From positions 20,287 through 84,286 of the forward strand of contig CAZARD010000003.1 in assembly GCA_964487505.1 (NCBI GenBank): a stretch of 64,000 bases of DNA, given 5' to 3'. Numbering within the stretch: position 1 is the first letter of the stretch; each line of letters opens with the position of its first letter. This stretch comes from JAFDVJ01 sp964487505 (GTDB lineage Bacteria; Acidobacteriota; Blastocatellia; Pyrinomonadales; Pyrinomonadaceae). Positions 18,066 through 27,141 of the stretch are shown here, piece after piece. Below the pieces are notes generated by a model. It was not told where the DNA came from, searched no databases, and saw only the letters and a list, made by a program, of their open reading frames with translations. Both the position numbers and the translations under genes were made by a program.

Positions 18066-20867
18066 ATGCGACGCCTTAAGTTCTTGATCACTGTTTCATT
18101 CTTTGCTTTTGCCTTTGTCTTTTTCGCCAACCGGCACGTGACGCCTGTCGCGACCGGCCAGGTCACGCTTGCGGCACCGACCGGTGTCGTCGCGTCCGAC
18201 AATATGTACGCCGACAAGGTCGGTTTGCACTGGGACACGATCCGTAGCGCGACGTTGTACCGCATCTATCGGAACACGGTCAATGATTCCGGTTCCGCAA
18301 CCGATATCGGAACGACCGCTTCCAATTACTTTTTCGATCTGACCCCCAATGCGGGGCAGACCTATTATTATTGGATCAAGGCTGAAAACGGGCCGAACGC
18401 GAGCCCGTTCAGCGCGCCCGACGCCGGAACGCGCGCGGTCGGAGGATTCTCCGGGGGGCTGTTCCCACCGCTTGACCCGCCGGCGATCCCGGCCCAGAAT
18501 CCGGCGACGGCGGCCAAGGCTTATCTCGGCAAGGCCCTTTTTTGGGACGAACAGATGTCCTCGACAAAGACGGTTTCGTGCGGGACCTGTCACCGCGCCG
18601 GCGCCGGCGGCTCCGATCCGCGGACGATCTTCGGCGACAGCCGATCGAGAAATCCCGGATTCGACAACATTTTCAATACCGCCGACGATCCGTTCGGCTC
18701 GCCCGGCGTGCCGCAAAACAATGCCGACGGGACATACGTTCTCAACAACTTCTTCAAGTTCAACGAGCAGGTCACGGGCCGCAAGTCACCGTCTTATCTG
18801 AACGCCGGCTATTCGCCGAACGGGATCTTCTGGGACGGCCGCGCGACGAACGAATTCCGCGATCCGTTGACGAACGCCGTCGTCATTCCGACGGGCGGCG
18901 CGCTTGAAAGCCAGGTCCTCGGGCCGCCGCTTTCTTCGGCCGAGATGGCGCACGGCGGCCGCAACTGGACTCAGGTCGCGGCGCGCATCGCGGCATCGAG
19001 GCCGCTCGTGCTGGCGACCAATATTCCGCCGGCGCTCGCGACGTGGATAAACGGACGGACGTACCCGCAGCTCTTCGAGGAGGTTTACGGAACGCCGGAA
19101 GTGACTCCGGTACGGATCGCAATGGCGATCGCGACGCACGAGCGGATCCTGTTCTCGGACCAAACGCCGCTCGACCGCGATTCTGCGAACATCGAGGTTC
19201 TGACGAACCAGGAAGAGTTGGGCAAGAGCCTGTTCGTCAACCTCCAGTGCTTCGTTTGTCACTCCGACGCGCTGATGTCCGACCAGCAATTTCACAATAT
19301 CGGCGTCCGGCCGGTTCAGGAGGATCTCGGCCGCGGCGCGATCAGCGGAAATCCGGCCGACAACGGCGCTTTCCGCACGCCGACGCTGCGTAACATCGAA
19401 CTGCGCGGGCCGTATATGCACAACGGGCGGTTCGCGACGCTCGAGGATGTCGTCGAGTTCTACAATCGCGGCGGCGACCACGATGCGCCCAACATCGACC
19501 GCGCGCTGATCAGACCGCTGAACCTGACTCCGGATCAGAAGGCGGCGCTCGTCGCGTTTATGAAACGGCCGCTGACGGACGTTCGCGTCCGCGACGAATT
19601 GCCGCCGTTCGACCGGCCGTCACTTTATGCCGATTCAAACAGGGTTCCAGTCGTCTCCGGAATAGGCCGTCCCGGATCGGGAGCGATCACTCCGAAGGTG
19701 ACGGCAATCGAGCCGCCGCTTGTCGGGAATCCGAGTTTCACGGTCGCTGTTTTGGACTCGCTCGGCGGCGCGCAGGCGACGCTCGTCATTGATTCCGCCG
19801 ATCCCGGCGTCGGCGCGTCGATCCCGGCGGCGGGCTCGTTCGCCCGGCGGGTCATCGGTCTTCAAGGCTCCGGCAACGGCAACGGTTGGGGTTCGGTCAG
19901 CCTTTCGATCCCGAATCAGCAGTCGCTTGTCGGCCAAACGTTCTACGGGCGCTGGTATGTCAACGATCCCGGCGCGGCGAACGGATTTTCGGTCTCTCAG
20001 GTTTTCAGTTTCACGGTCTTCGGCACGGCATTCGTCAACCCGGCTGTAATCGCCGATTTCGACGGCGACCGGAAGACCGACATCTCGATCTTTCGACCGT
20101 CGAACGGTCAGTGGTGGCTGAACCGTTCGTCGCTCGGAACGATCGCGCATACGTTCGGAAATTCGGCCGACAAGATCGCGCCGGCGGATTTCACAGGCGA
20201 CGGCGTGGTCGATGTTGCGATATTCAGGCCGTCGACCGGATCCTGGTTCGTGCTTAGAAGCGAGAACTTTTCGTTCTACTCGTTCCCGTTCGGGGCCGCG
20301 AACGACATTCCGGCTCCCGGCGATTTTGACGCCGACGGCAAGGCCGACGCGGCCGTTTTCCGGCCGTCGAACGCGACCTGGTACATTCAGAGGTCGTCTG
20401 ACAACGGCGTCACGATCCAACAGTTCGGCGCAAACGGCGACATCCCGCAGGTCGGCGACTATGACGGCGACGGACGTGCCGATCCGGCGATCTTCCGTCC
20501 GTCGAACGGCCAATGGTGGCTGAACCGTTCGACGTCCGGCGTCATCGCCGCGACGTTCGGAATCTCGACCGACAAACCCACGGCGCGCGACTTCACGGGC
20601 GACGGCAGGACCGACGTCGCGTTCTGGAGGCCTTCGACGGGAGAATGGTTCGTGCTTCGGTCCGAGGACTACTCGTTCTATGCAGTGCCGTTCGGCGTCT
20701 CGACCGATATCCCGGCCGCCGGCGATTTCGATGGCGACGGTCGCGCCGACACGGCCGTTTTCCGTCCCGCTTCGGGAACGTGGTACGTCAACCGATCGAC
20801 CCAGGGCCTTCTGATCCAGAATTTCGGCGCTTCGACCGACGTTCCGGTACCGGGCGGCAACCAGTAG
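18066..20867 (+). CDS. Secreted di-haem cytochrome c peroxidase (MauG-like) fused to FG-GAP repeats
   Basis: 933 residues. Signal peptide (about 1-20), then a fibronectin-III-like domain (about 38-118). A cytochrome c peroxidase/MauG domain follows with two haem-binding motifs, CGTCH (Cys172-His176) and CFVCH (Cys395-His399), and the family C-terminal signature GPYMHNGRFATLEDV. A spacer beta domain leads to eight or so FG-GAP/VCBS-like units (about 655-933) with DFDGDR, DYDGDG and IFRPSNGQWW. FG-GAP units usually form calcium-binding beta-propeller blades. The peroxidase part reduces H2O2 or carries out MauG-like oxidation in the periplasm; the propeller may anchor it to a partner or the surface. 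The fusion is unusual outside this lineage. Confidence 0.87.
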   Translation: MRRLKFLITVSFFAFAFVFFANRHVTPVATGQVTLAAPTGVVASDNMYADKVGLHWDTIRSATLYRIYRNTVNDSGSATDIGTTASNYFFDLTPNAGQTYYYWIKAENGPNASPFSAPDAGTRAVGGFSGGLFPPLDPPAIPAQNPATAAKAYLGKALFWDEQMSSTKTVSCGTCHRAGAGGSDPRTIFGDSRSRNPGFDNIFNTADDPFGSPGVPQNNADGTYVLNNFFKFNEQVTGRKSPSYLNAGYSPNGIFWDGRATNEFRDPLTNAVVIPTGGALESQVLGPPLSSAEMAHGGRNWTQVAARIAASRPLVLATNIPPALATWINGRTYPQLFEEVYGTPEVTPVRIAMAIATHERILFSDQTPLDRDSANIEVLTNQEELGKSLFVNLQCFVCHSDALMSDQQFHNIGVRPVQEDLGRGAISGNPADNGAFRTPTLRNIELRGPYMHNGRFATLEDVVEFYNRGGDHDAPNIDRALIRPLNLTPDQKAALVAFMKRPLTDVRVRDELPPFDRPSLYADSNRVPVVSGIGRPGSGAITPKVTAIEPPLVGNPSFTVAVLDSLGGAQATLVIDSADPGVGASIPAAGSFARRVIGLQGSGNGNGWGSVSLSIPNQQSLVGQTFYGRWYVNDPGAANGFSVSQVFSFTVFGTAFVNPAVIADFDGDRKTDISIFRPSNGQWWLNRSSLGTIAHTFGNSADKIAPADFTGDGVVDVAIFRPSTGSWFVLRSENFSFYSFPFGAANDIPAPGDFDADGKADAAVFRPSNATWYIQRSSDNGVTIQQFGANGDIPQVGDYDGDGRADPAIFRPSNGQWWLNRSTSGVIAATFGISTDKPTARDFTGDGRTDVAFWRPSTGEWFVLRSEDYSFYAVPFGVSTDIPAAGDFDGDGRADTAVFRPASGTWYVNRSTQGLLIQNFGASTDVPVPGGNQ

Positions 20868-20880
20868 CGAAATGGATCTA

Positions 20881-21489
20881 CTAAACGACGGGCGTTGAAC
20901 CTATTTCGCGCGGGTTTTTGGCCACGATCAGGTTCACCGCTCCGAACGCTTTTATTCGAAGATCGACGATATCGAAACCGGCGGATCTGACAAGGTCCGC
21001 CGTTCGTCTGTTGAAACAATCTTCGATGAGCGCCATTGAGACAATATTGAACGCGTCGAACGCATATCCGAGAACTCCGGAAGGCCTGACGTGTTCCAGA
21101 AGGACGATCGTACCGCCGGGCCGCACGACGCGTCGCAGTTCGGCAAGCCCGAGCGCGGGATCCCCGACTGAGCAAAAAACCAATGTCGCGAAAGCGGCAT
21201 CAAACGAATCGGACGGAAACGGAAGCGACTCGACGCTTGCCTGAACCAGACGGATCGTCCCGCTGCGCGAGGCCGCGAGATCGATCATTCCGGCTGCAAA
21301 TTCCGACGCAACGGCGAGGTCGTGATCGGGATAAAGAGCAAAGTTCGCGCCGGTCCCCGCGCCAACCTCGAGAAGGCGCGAGCCGGGCGGCAGCGCGGCG
21401 AGCGCTTCGCGGCGCCATCGGATCAGGAAACGCCGTTCGAGCGGGGCCATCAGGCGGTCGTAGCGTTCGGCAAGCCGGTCGTAAACCAT
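20881..21489 (-). CDS. Class I SAM-dependent methyltransferase
   Basis: 202 residues with a Methyltransf_11-type core. Motif I LLEVGAGTGANFALYP lies at about residues 39-54, an acidic end of strand 2 follows, and motif III-like ELRRVVRPGGTIVLLEHV closes the core. It resembles UbiE/PmtA-like small methyltransferases, but substrate and pathway are unknown. It converges on the peroxidase gene with only 13 bp between stop codons, and its start is divergent from the sigma-54 regulator with 72 bp between them. Confidence 0.82.
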   Translation of the reverse strand: MVYDRLAERYDRLMAPLERRFLIRWRREALAALPPGSRLLEVGAGTGANFALYPDHDLAVASEFAAGMIDLAASRSGTIRLVQASVESLPFPSDSFDAAFATLVFCSVGDPALGLAELRRVVRPGGTIVLLEHVRPSGVLGYAFDAFNIVSMALIEDCFNRRTADLVRSAGFDIVDLRIKAFGAVNLIVAKNPREIGSTPVV

Positions 21490-21561
21490 TCGGGTTTAGG
21501 TTATTCGGCGTTCGCGTCTTTTTCAATTGCCGTCCGAAGATTTACAATTGTCATCCGAGTT

Positions 21562-22971
21562 ATGCCGAAGAAAGGTTCAGTTCTGATCTGCGACGACGAA
21601 GAGATAATGCGCGACGTTCTCGAGACGATCCTCTCAGCCGCCGGGTACAAGGTCGATCTCGCTCGCAACGGGGAGGAAGCGATCGAGGCCTACTCGGAGA
21701 AAGCGTACGACGTCGTGCTGATGGACGTCTCGATGCCCGGAATGGGCGGCCTCACGGCGTTGCAGGAGATCATCAAGATCGACGCCGACGCGTATGTGCT
21801 GATGATCACCGCATATGCGACCTTCGACACGGCGATCTCGGCGTGGGAAAAAGGCGCCGAAGGCTGCATCCGGAAGCCGTTCCAGAACGAGCAGATCCTG
21901 GCGCTCGTCGCGAAAGGGATCAAGGCCCGACGAAAGGAAGAGGAACGTGTAGTCCTGCGACAGGCGATGACTCGGTCGGTCCGGCGCGAAGGATTTATCG
22001 GACGATCCGATGTGATGGAAAACGTTTTCCGCCTCGTCGACCGCGTCGGGCCGGCGCGATCGACGGTTCTCATCACGGGCGAGTCCGGAACGGGAAAGGA
22101 GTTGGTGGCCAAGGCGATCCACGAGGCAAGCCCGCGCGCGGGCCGGCAGTTCGTCGTCGTAAATTGCTCGAACATTCCGTCCGAGTTGCTTGAATCCGAA
22201 CTCTTCGGTCATACGAAAGGAGCGTTTACCGGCGCGGTCGCGGCGAAAAAGGGACTTTTCGAGGTCGCCGATGGCGGATCGATATTCCTCGACGAGATCG
22301 GCGATCTTCGCCCGGAGACTCAAGTCCGCCTGCTGCGCGTGATCCAGGAGCGCGAATTCACCCCGCTCGGTGACACGACGCCGTTGAAGGTCGACGTCCG
22401 GATCATCGCCGCGACCAATGTCGACCTCAAGGAGGCGGTCAAGAACGGAACCTTTCGCGAGGATCTCTATTATCGTTTGTCGGTCGTCCCGATCGAACTT
22501 CCGCCGCTTCGCGAACGCCGGGACGACATTTTGCCGTTGACGCAGTTCTTTATCCGCAAATACAACGACGAGAACGCGCGTTCGATCAGTGAAAACCTTT
22601 CGCCCGAAGTGCTCTCGCTCCTCGAGGGCTATCATTTTCCCGGAAACGTCCGCGAGCTCGAGAACATCATCGAACGCGCCGTCGTGATCGCGCCGACCGA
22701 CGAGATCACGATCGATTGTCTGCGGCCTGAAGTCCGCGACCCCGAGCTCGCGATGGAGATGATGCGCGATACCGAAGGGTCATCGGCGGACATCGACATC
22801 TCGCGGGGCGTGAACTTCTACGACGAGGTGAAACGATTCGAGATCGACCTTATCCGGCGCGCTCTCGAGCAGACCGGCGGTCACCAGAGCCGCGCGGCCC
22901 GGCTTCTCGGATTGAACGCCACGACTCTGAATTCGAAGATCAAGACCTATAACATCCAGGTTCGCTTCTGA
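21562..22971 (+). CDS. NtrC-family sigma-54-dependent response regulator
   Basis: 469 residues. The receiver domain carries the acidic pair Asp11-Asp12 and the phosphoacceptor Asp55 in VVLMDVSMPG. The AAA+ sigma-54 interaction domain has Walker A GESGTGKE, the GAFTGA loop that contacts sigma-54, and Walker B GSIFLDEIGD. A Fis-type helix-turn-helix lies at the C-terminus (GGHQSRAARLLGLNATTLNSK). All functional motifs are intact. ATG 21562 gives the canonical receiver start; the frame upstream reads through the divergent methyltransferase gene and is not coding. No histidine kinase is adjacent. The next gene downstream has a good sigma-54 promoter and is a plausible direct target. Confidence 0.93.
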   Translation: MPKKGSVLICDDEEIMRDVLETILSAAGYKVDLARNGEEAIEAYSEKAYDVVLMDVSMPGMGGLTALQEIIKIDADAYVLMITAYATFDTAISAWEKGAEGCIRKPFQNEQILALVAKGIKARRKEEERVVLRQAMTRSVRREGFIGRSDVMENVFRLVDRVGPARSTVLITGESGTGKELVAKAIHEASPRAGRQFVVVNCSNIPSELLESELFGHTKGAFTGAVAAKKGLFEVADGGSIFLDEIGDLRPETQVRLLRVIQEREFTPLGDTTPLKVDVRIIAATNVDLKEAVKNGTFREDLYYRLSVVPIELPPLRERRDDILPLTQFFIRKYNDENARSISENLSPEVLSLLEGYHFPGNVRELENIIERAVVIAPTDEITIDCLRPEVRDPELAMEMMRDTEGSSADIDISRGVNFYDEVKRFEIDLIRRALEQTGGHQSRAARLLGLNATTLNSKIKTYNIQVRF

Positions 22972-23140
22972 CCTTCTCGCAAAAAATTCAATTTTTCATA
23001 TTTTCATCCGAAGTCGAAGAAAGAAGGGAGATTGAACGGCAGCGCCGAATAGTCGTCATTGAGTATTGGTACTCCTTATCTGCCAATAAATACAGGCATT
23101 AATTACTTTTTTGTAAAGATTGTGCCGGCCACATTTGCTT

Positions 23141-23156
23141 TGGTACGTTGGTTGCC
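23141..23156 (+). promoter_or_regulatory. Sigma-54 (-24/-12) promoter of the Oar-like gene
   Basis: TGGTACGTTGGTTGCC matches the consensus TGGCACG-N4-TTGCW, with the invariant GG (23142-23143) and GC (23154-23155) at the right spacing. Only the fourth and last positions differ. Transcription should start near 23167, about 100 bp before the ATG. The 170 bp between the regulator stop and this site could hold enhancer sites. The rest of the 22972-23268 gap is AT-rich with no gene seen. Confidence 0.75.
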
Positions 23157-23268
23157 TTAAAAACCGTGGTTTATCAAACTTCAAAGTAATCGAGCGAAGT
23201 CAGAGTTATTCAAAACTACATTTCGGCGACGTAGGTTATTTTAGGGAAAACAAAAACAAGGAGTAGGT

Positions 23269-26200
23269 ATGAAAAGAACATTTCTCTTGGTAATTGCATT
23301 CCTTGCCCTTTCTGTCAGCATGATCGCGCAGACGGTCTCCGGCAGACTCGTCGGTACCATCAGCGGTCCGGATGGCGTCCTTCCGGGCGCGACGGTCGTG
23401 GTCACCGACGACAAAACGGGCAAAGAATACACCGTTACCACTGATTCGCAGGGCGGATTCGTCGTTCCCCAGTTGAACTCGGGAACGTACACCGTCAAAA
23501 CGACGGCGACGGGCTTCAAAACAAGCGTCGTCAAGAACGTCATCATCAACGTTGCGCAGGACACTTCGATCGCGACGACGCTTGAGGTTGGTGACGTTTC
23601 GGCGACCGTCACGGTCACGAGCGGTGAGGATCTCGTCAACTCGACGAATGCCGAGCTCAACCGGACGATCAACGAGCGCCAGATCAAGGAGCTTCCGCTG
23701 AACGGACGTAATCCGCTGCAGCTCATCCTTCTTCAGGCCGGCGCCTCGTCGAACCCGAGCCAGAACACGACGATCAACGGTTTCCGTACGTCGTCGACCA
23801 ACATCATCCAGGACGGCGTCAATGTCCAGGACAACTTCATCCGCTCGAACGCGACGGACTTCAGCCCGGGCCGCGCTTCGGTGGGTAACGTCGAGCAGTT
23901 CACGATCACGACGCAGGCCGGTGCCGACCGCGGTTTCGGCGGTCCGCAGGTCGAACTCGTGACTCCGCGTGGCCAGAACACGTTTCGTGGTGAAGCATTC
24001 ATCTTCAACCGCAACTCCGAGTTCGCGGCGAACAGCTTCTTCAACAACGCGGCCGGTAACCTGACGGCAACGTCGCCCCGCGTTCTCGCGGGCCTCGCGA
24101 GTGTCGGTGACGATGTCGCTCCGCGTCCGTTCCTGAACCGGAACCAGTTCGGCGGCAGCATCAGCGGCCCGATCGTCAAGAACAGGCTGTTCTTCTTCGG
24201 TTACTACGAAGGCCTTCGTCTCCGGACACAGGTTGCCAAGGTGACGACGACCCTGACGGCAGCTGCGAAGGCGGGTATCCTGACTTACATCGACAATGGC
24301 GGTGTGACGCGTCAGGTCAACGTTTTCACGCTTCCGAACACCGGAACGAACATCCCGACCGGGATCAATTCGATCGTTGCGACGCGTTTCCTGAACCGTC
24401 TTCCGGTCGGCAACACGACCGAGGCCGGCGACGGTCTGAACACGACCGGCTATCGCTTCAACCAGGCATCGAACACGGACCGCGACCAGTACACGTTCCG
24501 CATCGACTACCAGTTGAACGACAACAACAACATCAACGGTATCTACGACCGTTCGAAGGAAAACAATCTCCGCTCGGACATCGACGGTTCGTTCAACACG
24601 ATCCCGGCAGTGGTCCAGCCGGCGATCAACGATCGCGTTTCGCTTTCGTGGACGACCACTCCGTGGGCGAGCTTCACGAACCAGCTGCGCGGCGGTTTCC
24701 TGTTCAGCAAGCCTGACTTCATCCGTGAAGAAGCGACCCCGGCGCAGTTCATCGCTCCGACGCTGATCACGAACCCGGAAGTCACCTTCCTGAATCAGGG
24801 CCGCAAGACCGACAACTATAACCTGTCGAACACGTCGGACTATCTCTGGAAGAACCATTCGTTCCGTTTCGGCTTCCAGTTCCAGCGTGTCGCCATCAAT
24901 GCCTACAATGACGCGGGTATCGTTCCGACCTATTCGATCGGCACCAACGTCAACACTCCGGCGACCCCGGCGGTCGGCAATGCCGCTTACATCGGCGGTA
25001 TCAGCGCGGCGCAGCGCAACACCGGCAACTCGCTCTTCGCGCTCCTCGGCGGCATCATCGGCAGCGGTTCGCAGAGCTTCAACGTCACGTCGCAGACCTC
25101 GGGCTTCGTTCCGGGAGCGACTCAGCGCCGCCAGTTCGGAATGGACACGCTTGCCTTTTTCGGACAGGATTCGTGGCGCGTTAAGCCGAACTTCACGATG
25201 ACGCTTGGTCTCCGCTACGAGATCCATCGCGGTCTGAAATCGAAGAACGGCCTCGCGTTTGAGCCGGTCATCGCTCCGGGACGCAACCCGGTAGATGCCA
25301 TCCTCGATCCGAACGGATCATACCAGTTCGTCGGCGGCAACGCCGGTAAAGCCGGGCTTTTCTTCAAGGATGACAAGGACAATTTCGCGCCGGTCATCAA
25401 CGCTTCGTACTCGCCGAACTTCAAGGGCGGCTGGGCGAAGTGGCTCTTCGGTAAGGAAGGCGACAGCGTGTTCCGCGGCGGTTTCCGGTTCAGCTACGTC
25501 AATGACGAAGCTGTCCGCGCCCCCGACAACGCGCTGCTCGGCAACCAGGGTCTGAACTTCGGCGCTTCGGCGATCAACACGGGAACCGGCACTACCGCGC
25601 TCAATGACCGCGTTGGCGCGGTGACTGCGGTCATTCCCCCGACGTTCGTTGCAAACCGGACGTACGCGCTGAACAATTCGGCGGCGTTCTCGAACTTCGG
25701 TACTGTTTTTGCCGTCGATCCGAACATCCAGATCCCGCGCGTCGCGGAATGGAACTTCGGATTCCAGCGTCAGTTCGGCGACTATGCCGTCGAGGTCCGC
25801 TACGTCGGAAGTTGGAGCGACAATCTCTGGCGCTCGATTGACTACAACCAGGTCGACATCCGTGACAACGGTTTTGCGGCCGACTTCAATCGTGCCCGTG
25901 CGAACCTGCTGGCGTGCCGTGCCGTTGGCGCGAGCTGCACCACTGGCGGCGCATACAACGCGGCGGTACCGGGCAGCGTTCCGCTGACGGTCTTCCCGAA
26001 CCTCGGAAGCGGCGGTCTGCTCAACAACGCGACCGTCATCAGTTTCCTTGATGGCGGAGTCCCCGGCGAAATGGCGCTTCTCTACATCCAGAACGCGCTG
26101 ACGGGAACGGTTCGTTTCCTTCCGAACCCGGGCACTGGTGTCGCGAACGTTTTCCAGAACGGAGCGTTTTCGAAGTATCACTCGCTACAGACGGAAGTTC

Positions 26201-27009
26201 GTCGCCGTTTCTCGAACGGTCTCGAAATGCAGATGAACTATACGTTCGGCAAAACGATCACCGACGGTCAGGGCACGGCCCAGACCCGCGTTGAGGCATT
26301 CCTCGACAACAAGCAGAAAGAACTCGACATCGCGCGCGCTGATTTCGATCAGACGCACATCATGAACCTGAACCTGATCTATCAGCTTCCGTTTGGCAAA
26401 GGCCAGAAATTCCTTAACAAGGGCGGTTGGCAGAACCAGATCTTCGGCGGATGGCAGATGACGAGCATCATTCGATGGTCGAGCGGCGCTCCGATCACGA
26501 TCACCGATGCGCGCGGTACGCTCAATCGTACCGGTCGTTCGGGTCGTCAGACGGCGCTGACCAGTCTCTCGAAGTCTGAGTTGAAGAAACTCTTCGGCGT
26601 GTTCCGCACCCCGAACGGCGTGTTCTTCATCAATCCGACGGCTGCAGGCCGCAATCCGGACGGCAGTATCAACACCGCCGGCGGCGGTACCGGCCGCGGT
26701 TCGAACGGCTTCGGTCAGAACACGTTCACCGGTCAGGTGTTCTTCAGCAACCTGCCGGGCACGACGAGCGGTCTCGAGCGCGCATTCCTGAACGGTCCTT
26801 CGACCTTCAACTGGGATGCTTCGCTTGTCAAGAACTTCTCGTTCACGGAAACGATGAAGCTTCAGCTCCGTGCGGAAGCCTTCAACATCCTGAACACGGT
26901 CAACTTCGTGCCGGGACAGTTCCTTGACATCAGCAGCACGACCTTTGGCCGCATGTCGTCGACGACGGCGCCGCGCGTCATGCAGTTCGGAGCTCGCTTC
27001 CTGTTCTAA
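23269..27009 (+). CDS. Oar-like TonB-dependent outer-membrane protein, sigma-54-controlled
   Basis: 1246 residues. Signal peptide ends near SVSMIAQ (about residue 21). A carboxypeptidase-regulatory domain follows (about 23-105: GPDGVLPGATVVVTDDKTGK), then a plug-like region with KELPLNGRNPLQLI, then a long beta-barrel ending in MQFGARFLF with the terminal Phe expected by the outer-membrane assembly machinery. The Shine-Dalgarno AAGGAG is strong. Codon use looks different from the neighbours, richer in CGT, GGT, GTT and AAC, as in highly expressed genes. It has a sigma-54 promoter and a near-perfect terminator, so it forms its own transcription unit. Confidence 0.9.
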   Translation: MKRTFLLVIAFLALSVSMIAQTVSGRLVGTISGPDGVLPGATVVVTDDKTGKEYTVTTDSQGGFVVPQLNSGTYTVKTTATGFKTSVVKNVIINVAQDTSIATTLEVGDVSATVTVTSGEDLVNSTNAELNRTINERQIKELPLNGRNPLQLILLQAGASSNPSQNTTINGFRTSSTNIIQDGVNVQDNFIRSNATDFSPGRASVGNVEQFTITTQAGADRGFGGPQVELVTPRGQNTFRGEAFIFNRNSEFAANSFFNNAAGNLTATSPRVLAGLASVGDDVAPRPFLNRNQFGGSISGPIVKNRLFFFGYYEGLRLRTQVAKVTTTLTAAAKAGILTYIDNGGVTRQVNVFTLPNTGTNIPTGINSIVATRFLNRLPVGNTTEAGDGLNTTGYRFNQASNTDRDQYTFRIDYQLNDNNNINGIYDRSKENNLRSDIDGSFNTIPAVVQPAINDRVSLSWTTTPWASFTNQLRGGFLFSKPDFIREEATPAQFIAPTLITNPEVTFLNQGRKTDNYNLSNTSDYLWKNHSFRFGFQFQRVAINAYNDAGIVPTYSIGTNVNTPATPAVGNAAYIGGISAAQRNTGNSLFALLGGIIGSGSQSFNVTSQTSGFVPGATQRRQFGMDTLAFFGQDSWRVKPNFTMTLGLRYEIHRGLKSKNGLAFEPVIAPGRNPVDAILDPNGSYQFVGGNAGKAGLFFKDDKDNFAPVINASYSPNFKGGWAKWLFGKEGDSVFRGGFRFSYVNDEAVRAPDNALLGNQGLNFGASAINTGTGTTALNDRVGAVTAVIPPTFVANRTYALNNSAAFSNFGTVFAVDPNIQIPRVAEWNFGFQRQFGDYAVEVRYVGSWSDNLWRSIDYNQVDIRDNGFAADFNRARANLLACRAVGASCTTGGAYNAAVPGSVPLTVFPNLGSGGLLNNATVISFLDGGVPGEMALLYIQNALTGTVRFLPNPGTGVANVFQNGAFSKYHSLQTEVRRRFSNGLEMQMNYTFGKTITDGQGTAQTRVEAFLDNKQKELDIARADFDQTHIMNLNLIYQLPFGKGQKFLNKGGWQNQIFGGWQMTSIIRWSSGAPITITDARGTLNRTGRSGRQTALTSLSKSELKKLFGVFRTPNGVFFINPTAAGRNPDGSINTAGGGTGRGSNGFGQNTFTGQVFFSNLPGTTSGLERAFLNGPSTFNWDASLVKNFSFTETMKLQLRAEAFNILNTVNFVPGQFLDISSTTFGRMSSTTAPRVMQFGARFLF

Positions 27010-27064
27010 TTCCTGATTGCGGCGAAAGGCGGCAACGTCCTCGCCAAGACACGGAATAACTGAT

Positions 27065-27098
27065 GATCCGTCGGTCCTCGGACCGGCGGATCTTTTTT
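27065..27098 (+). terminator. Rho-independent terminator after the sigma-54-controlled receptor gene
   Basis: A 13-bp stem (GATCCGTCGGTCC with GGACCGGCGGATC, one G-U pair) is followed directly by TTTTTT. It begins 56 bp past the stop. Confidence 0.92.
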
Positions 27099-27100
27099 GT

Positions 27101-27130
27101 TTGTTGACGCTGCGAGATTCAAGATATACT
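27101..27130 (+). promoter_or_regulatory. Sigma-70-type promoter of the membrane/MoxR operon
   Basis: TTGTTG (27101-27106), an 18-bp spacer and TATACT (27125-27130). The -10 hexamer ends 11 bp before ATG 27142, so the transcript would have a leader of only a few bases. It lies immediately after the preceding terminator T tract. Confidence 0.55.
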
Positions 27131-27141
27131 TTGCGAAACTG

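Noticed and set aside
23236..25227. 663-codon minus-strand open frame antisense to the Oar-like gene
   Set aside because: Shadow of the plus-strand gene's codon pattern; composition is Arg/Val/Asp-rich and non-protein-like.
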